Assembly (NCBI GenBank): GCA_024220525.1
Contig: JAMYWO010000047.1
Coordinates: 1-11,843, forward strand
Length of the DNA stretch: 11,843 nt
Origin: Cochliopodium minus
Taxonomy: Eukaryota > Discosea > Himatismenida > Cochliopodiidae
Reading direction: 5' to 3'
A model generated the notes under the pieces. It worked only from the letters and a program-made list of their open reading frames with translations, ran no database searches and was not told where the DNA came from. This document shows positions 7,793-11,843 of this stretch, piece by piece (the first letter of the stretch is position 1; every line of letters starts with the position of its first letter). The translations under genes and the position numbers were made by a program.

Positions 7793-9076
7793 ATGAAGAA
7801 GAAAGAAAATAATAAAAATAAAGAATATTGTCGTCTACCAAATTGTGTAGGATTTCAAAGTAAAAAAGGAAAAGTGGCAACCACAAAGTTCAAAAATACA
7901 AGGCCAACTTATGAATTTTTATATGGAGAATCAGATATAGATGATAATGTTGTTATTCATATTAAATGCAATAATAGTAAAAAATATAAATTTTATATCA
8001 AATTTATAGATTTATCATATTTTCAATGCAATATATCATGAATGGAAATATCTTTAATCATTTTTCAATCATACAAAATTATACTGTATCAATAATTGAA
8101 AATATTCTTCACTACATAAAACCTCAATTAGATCATATATGAAATTATTTTTGATGAAATCTCTAACAAAATTTTTTAGAATTCAGAAGCTGGTGTTTAT
8201 TATGTCGCAAAAATGGTACCAAAGGCCCAAGGTTTAAAAATTTTAAGGAAGAATATCAAAAATTGTTTCCCAAAGGTTTGTTGCCAAGAGATAATGATTT
8301 TCTTCACAAGATGTGTTGGGAGAATTATAAAAATGGTCACTTTTTCTTTAAATAAAATTAAAAAAATTAAAATAAAATTTTTTTAAAGAAAAAGCACATA
8401 TTGAGGAGAAAGAAGGTTTATTTTATTATTTTTTATTTTTACTTTATTAATCTTATTTATCAAATTTATCAAATTTATTTTATTTTATTTTATTTTAATT
8501 TTATTTTATAATTTTTATTTTTTAATTAGAAAGTGACTGTAAACTGTTTTTTTGAAATTTTTGTTAATTTTTTTTTTTCTAAATACAGGGAATCCAAGAG
8601 AAAAAGTAAATTTTTAACAATTTTATTTTTTGAACTTTCTCAAAAAAATAGGATGAGACGGGAGATGAAGAAAACAAAGAAAGGAGAAATAAAAAAATTG
8701 AAGAAATAAACCAAGAGACGACAAGAGATGAAGAGAAAGAAGATGTGGAAGATGATACTATATGTAAAGGAATAAACAATGGAGATGAGAAAGAGGTTTT
8801 ATTTTAATTTTAACTTTGAAAATTTCATTTATTGATATTTTTAAAAGTGCAAAGCACAAAATAAAGAATCTGAAACTCCTAATGTGTCGAAAGTAAGAAC
8901 AAAAAAAAATTTTATTTAATTATTTTTATTATTTTTCAATTTTATTAATTTAATTATTTTATAAATTTTATAATTTAATTTTTATTTTCGTTTAAAAGAT
9001 AAGATTTAATGAAATACCTGAAGTTTTTGAAATAGGAAGTAGAAAAAGATTAAGAAAGGGAGATCCTGATCTTTAA
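7793..9076 (+). CDS. Unrecognised protein with two tandem C2HC zinc-like modules and an acidic/basic tail; 8 exons
   Basis: Exons: 7793-7976, 8180-8335, 8389-8415, 8530-8538, 8589-8605, 8652-8795, 8848-8892, 8999-9076 (TAA). The frame stays open throughout, giving 219 aa. The N-terminal half has two units of similar layout: C13-x4-C18 ... H56-x2-C59, then C67-x2-C70 ... H104-x2-C107. Each probably holds one zinc ion. The first has a basic stretch (SKKGK). Residues from about 113 onward are dominated by Glu, Asp, Lys and Arg. The last exon carries KIRFNEIPEVFEIG and a basic cluster RKRLRK that could be a nuclear signal. I do not recognise the family. THAP-type C2CH fingers have comparable spacing, but with Cys before His in the last pair. 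A nuclear nucleic-acid or chromatin role is only a guess. The 9-nt exon 8530-8538 is optional in frame. If intron 8336-8388 is retained, the protein stops at 8353-8355, giving 187 codons in total from exons 1 and 2 combined minus the tail, i.e. about 119 aa. Confidence 0.75.
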
Positions 9077-9242
9077 ATAGAATTTAAAACAATTAAAAAA
9101 AATTAAAAATTTTTTTGCCATTTTTAATAAGATAAATCAACATTTCATTTAAACGATGATCTTTCAACAGAATACATAAAATCAAAATATAAACAACTTT
9201 GATTCAATCAATTTTTTATTAAATAAAATTTGATCTTGAAAA

Positions 9243-9344
9243 GAATCACCATATGATCAAATAAAATTTGAATTTTGGAATGAAACTCGTTATTGGATTC
9301 ATTATCCTATCTCTGGAATTGTTAGATAAATACCGTGATATTGA
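9243..9344 (+). other. Short coding-like open stretch, unassigned
   Basis: From 9243 to a TAA at about 9342, the plus strand reads open with a protein-like composition (FEFWNETRYWIHYP, rich in aromatic residues). It is preceded by AAAAG, which could be a splice acceptor. No matching upstream exon with correct phase was found, and the other strand is also open here. It may be a last exon, a gene relic or chance. Confidence 0.2.
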
Positions 9345-9941
9345 AGAAAAATAAAAAAATAAAATTATAATAATTGGTTTATTTTCTTCTTTCTATTATT
9401 TTCAATTCTCAACATTGAATCTGATAATTTCACTTCTTTCTGATAATCCATTTCGGAATTTTTTTTTTTTTTTAAATGCAGAACTTTGAATATAAAGGAT
9501 GAATGTCACGATATTTACCTTTTTAAGAAATTTGAGATCATTTCAGTTGTATTTGTTTGTTCATCTATTTTTTTTTTTAAAGTTTATCACTCCAAAAAAA
9601 AAAAAAATCAAAATTTGTCCATTGGTAAAAATCTTTTCTAATCTTAATCATACATTACACAAATTTTTTACTTATAAATGAATTCCTCTTTCCTCTTATC
9701 AATTTTATTTTTGAAAACAAACCATTTTTAGCTATATATAAATATTGATGATAAATGATAAATATTTGAATTATTCATTTTTTTCATTCTAAAAGAATAA
9801 ATATATTCCATCTTTTTGAATTCAATATAAAAATTATGGATTTTGAGGTGAACATTTATGTTCCACGTATTTTTATATTCTCAAAAAAATAATAATATTA
9901 AAATTTTAATAAGATTGATATAAATCATAGAAACAAAGATT

Positions 9942-10004
9942 TTATTGCTCTAAATTATAACATCTTGTTCCTACAAATCCATCAAACCTGATATACTCTT
10001 CCTC
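9942..10004 (-). other. Short coding-like minus-strand stretch, unassigned
   Basis: The minus strand reads 20 codons with a balanced composition (EEYIRFDGFVGTRC) and then TAA, right after an AAG that could be an acceptor. Further along the same strand, 9672-9710 and 9519-9564 are open, phase-compatible across GTAAAA and TAG splice signals, and encode protein-like segments. A minus-strand gene or its remains is possible but not shown. Confidence 0.2.
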
Positions 10005-10305
10005 TTATTTTAAAAATTTATAGAGTGGGTTTGAAAAAGTTAAGAATATTTTTATTTTTCATAATTTTTAATGAAAAGATCCACAAAAATAGTTCTTTTT
10101 TTTATAATAATTTTTATTTTGATATGCTGGAAGATTCTTTTGATGATTCTTTTTTATCTAAATAATAATAATACAAAATTATTTAAAAATAAAAAAAAAA
10201 CTGACAAAAATTTTACAAAATATTAATGTATCAATCATCTTTTACAAAATACTATTCTTCTAAAATTTGATTTTTATTTTTTTACATTAAAAAGAATTTT
10301 CAAAA

Positions 10306-11843
10306 ATGAAACAAATCTCAACTTCGTGTTTCTCTCACCACAATATTTTCTTGAAAGGTAATTCAAATAAAAATAAAATAAATACAATAAAATTAATTAA
10401 GTTAATAAAGTAAAATGAATAAAAAATAAATAAATTAAATAAAAATAAAATTTAAAAATAAAATGAAAAACAAAAACAATTTAGAAAATGGAGATGTTTA
10501 TTCATTTGGACTTAACAATTACGGACAATGTGGAACAGGAAATACGAGCTATGTGCAAACACCTACTAAAATAATGAATAATCCAAAAATAAAATCTATT
10601 GTCTTGGGAGTACATAATTCTTTTTATTTGGAAAGTAAATTTTTATTGTTTTAATTTATTTTTTATTTATTTACAATATAAATTTAGTTTCTTATTTTTA
10701 TTTTTATTTTATCTATTTTTTTTATCATCTTTTTTTATTTTCTGATCCGAGATGATGGAAAGTTGTATGGATGTGGTAATTTCATTTCAAAAAAAAAAAG
10801 AAATCTGTTTTTTTATTTTTTTGTATTTTTTATTTTATTTAAAATTTTATTTATTAAGGGTACAATGATTGTGGACAATTAGGAATAAAAAATAATAAAA
10901 CAAATTTATCAACATTTACACTCATTTCTTCTAATGTTACTCAAATTTGTGCTTCTCATCTACTCACTATTATTCAAAAAGGTAATTTAAATCCTTCTCT
11001 TTTTTTTTTTTATTTGAAAATATTTTTATTTAAACACAAATTATTTTTTCTAAATTATTTCTTATTTTTTATTTTTTATTTTATTATTTTAAATTTTGAA
11101 ATATTTTTAATCATTTTTTTTTTTATTTGTTAAATTTTTTTTTTATTTGATAAATTTTTAATTTTTTATCTTGTTTGGAAGGTATAAATTTTTAAAAATT
11201 ATTATTTTATTTTCTCTTTTTTTTTTTTTATAATTAATTATTTTAGATTTTTTATTTTTCAATATATTTTTTTTTTTATTTTTTTTTTTTTAAAAGATGA
11301 TGGGAAAATATGTTGGAGTGGAAAATGGTATGGATTAAATATACAAAGTGATGGTTTTACAGAAGTAAATATTGATAATGTCATCTCTTTTTCTTGTGGA
11401 GAATATCATGCTTTGTTTTTTAAAAGTAAACAAAAAAATCAAAAAAATAATTAATTAAATAAAAAATATTTAAAAAAATAAAAGAAAATTTACAAAATTA
11501 AAAAATTAAAAAATAAATAAAAATAAATTATTATTTGATAAATAAATTGAAATAATTATTGGAAAATAAATACATAAGTTAGAAATTAACAAATTAAAAA
11601 AAAATAAATAAATAAAAAATAAATAAACAAAAAATAAAAAAATAAAAAATAATTATTTTTGATTTTTAACAAAAAATAATATTTTTTTTTTACAAAAGAA
11701 AATGGAGAAGTATGGGTGATGGGAAACAATAATAGTGGACAATGTGGATTTGAACAAAAAGTAAGAGTTGTAGATGTTCCTCGTCTTTTATTAACAGATC
11801 CTAATATTCTTTCTATTTCTTGTGGATATTATTCTTCTTTCAT
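10306..11843 (+). CDS. RCC1-repeat protein, 3'-partial, 6 exons in window
   Basis: Exons: 10306-10357, 10485-10634, 10752-10775, 10859-10981, 11297-11425, 11699 to the window end. They give at least 207 aa, still open at the edge. RCC1/ATS1 repeats are visible as NGDVYSFGLNNYGQCG (residues 19-34), DGKLYGCGYNDCGQLG (69-84), DDGKICWSG (117-125) and NGEVWVMGNNNSGQCG (161-176). Blade-end motifs are SHHNIFLK, ASHLLTIIQK, SCGEYHALFF and SCGYYSSF. These repeats form a seven-bladed propeller that binds protein partners, classically chromatin and Ran, but in protists it occurs in many fusion proteins. No partner domain lies in the window. The start at 10306 is tentative: the frame is open a little upstream (KEFSK), and the next in-frame ATG, at 10463, falls inside intron 10358-10484. 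All five introns are phase 1. Codons favour A/T endings, unlike VPS18. Confidence 0.88.

Larger units (their letters stand above)
9077..10305. other. A/T-rich spacer with unassigned coding-like islands
   Basis: About 1.2 kb without a gene that can be built. Most is A/T-rich. Less biased islands lie at about 9129-9200, 9240-9345, 9365-9570 and 9930-10005, and they contain short open frames on both strands. No RNA gene, terminal inverted repeats or transposase segment was recognised. The segment just before 10306 ends in TAAAAAG (10288-10294) and may be an intron acceptor, in which case the RCC1-repeat gene starts further upstream. Confidence 0.5.

Noticed and set aside
9499-9681. 60-aa plus-strand ORF
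   Set aside because: Low-complexity F/K/L composition, an internal A-run, and no family motif or splice partner.
10463-10484. ATG at 10463 as the start of the RCC1-repeat gene
   Set aside because: The K/N-rich start precedes a TTTAG acceptor in phase with an upstream exon that supplies the expected blade end; it is read as intron.
1-11843. Ciliate-type code with reassigned TAA/TAG or TGA
   Set aside because: All reconstructed exons read without internal stops, and genes end at TAA or TGA at family-appropriate positions.
1-11843. tRNA, rRNA, CRISPR array or transposon
   Set aside because: No cloverleaf-like segment, conserved rRNA stretch, regular spacer array, transposase motif or terminal repeats were seen by eye.

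Overview
The window is nuclear DNA from a very AT-rich, intron-rich eukaryote. Exons are moderately GC-poor, while introns and spacers are almost pure A/T. Introns are short (46-411 bp), mostly GT-AG with GTAAAA-like donors, and often end in AAAG. Coding frames use TAA and TGA as stops, and no in-frame stop needs recoding, so the standard code fits. Together with an RCC1-repeat protein and an alliinase-family enzyme, this suggests a free-living protist, perhaps an amoeboid lineage such as Anaeramoeba or an amoebozoan. The species cannot be fixed from the sequence alone.

Four plus-strand genes were reconstructed exon by exon, using splice sites, phase continuity and family motifs. (1) 115-5264: the last 828 codons of VPS18, the HOPS/CORVET tethering subunit, in 12 exons; the 5' end lies outside the window. 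(2) 5668-7580: an alliinase-family PLP-dependent C-S lyase with an N-terminal membrane anchor and an EGF-like module. Its first half can only be joined through two tandem micro-exons (9 and 7 nt) and a GC-AG intron, and one later junction in the cofactor loop is a base out of frame. (3) 7793-9076: an unrecognised 219-aa protein with two tandem C2HC zinc-like modules and a highly charged tail, in eight exons, several of them tiny. (4) 10306 to the window end: the 5' part of an RCC1-repeat protein whose introns recur at the same point of the repeat.

The spacers are 403 bp (5265-5667), 212 bp (7581-7792) and about 1.2 kb (9077-10305). The first contains an imperfect inverted repeat with two GATA-type cores. 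The last contains short coding-like islands on both strands that could not be built into a gene. No tRNA, rRNA, CRISPR array, transposon or prokaryotic signal was seen.

The genes show no shared pathway: endolysosomal tethering, amino-acid sulfoxide chemistry, a probable zinc protein and a beta-propeller protein. They look like independent neighbours on one strand. All homology statements rest on recognising family motifs; no search was run.
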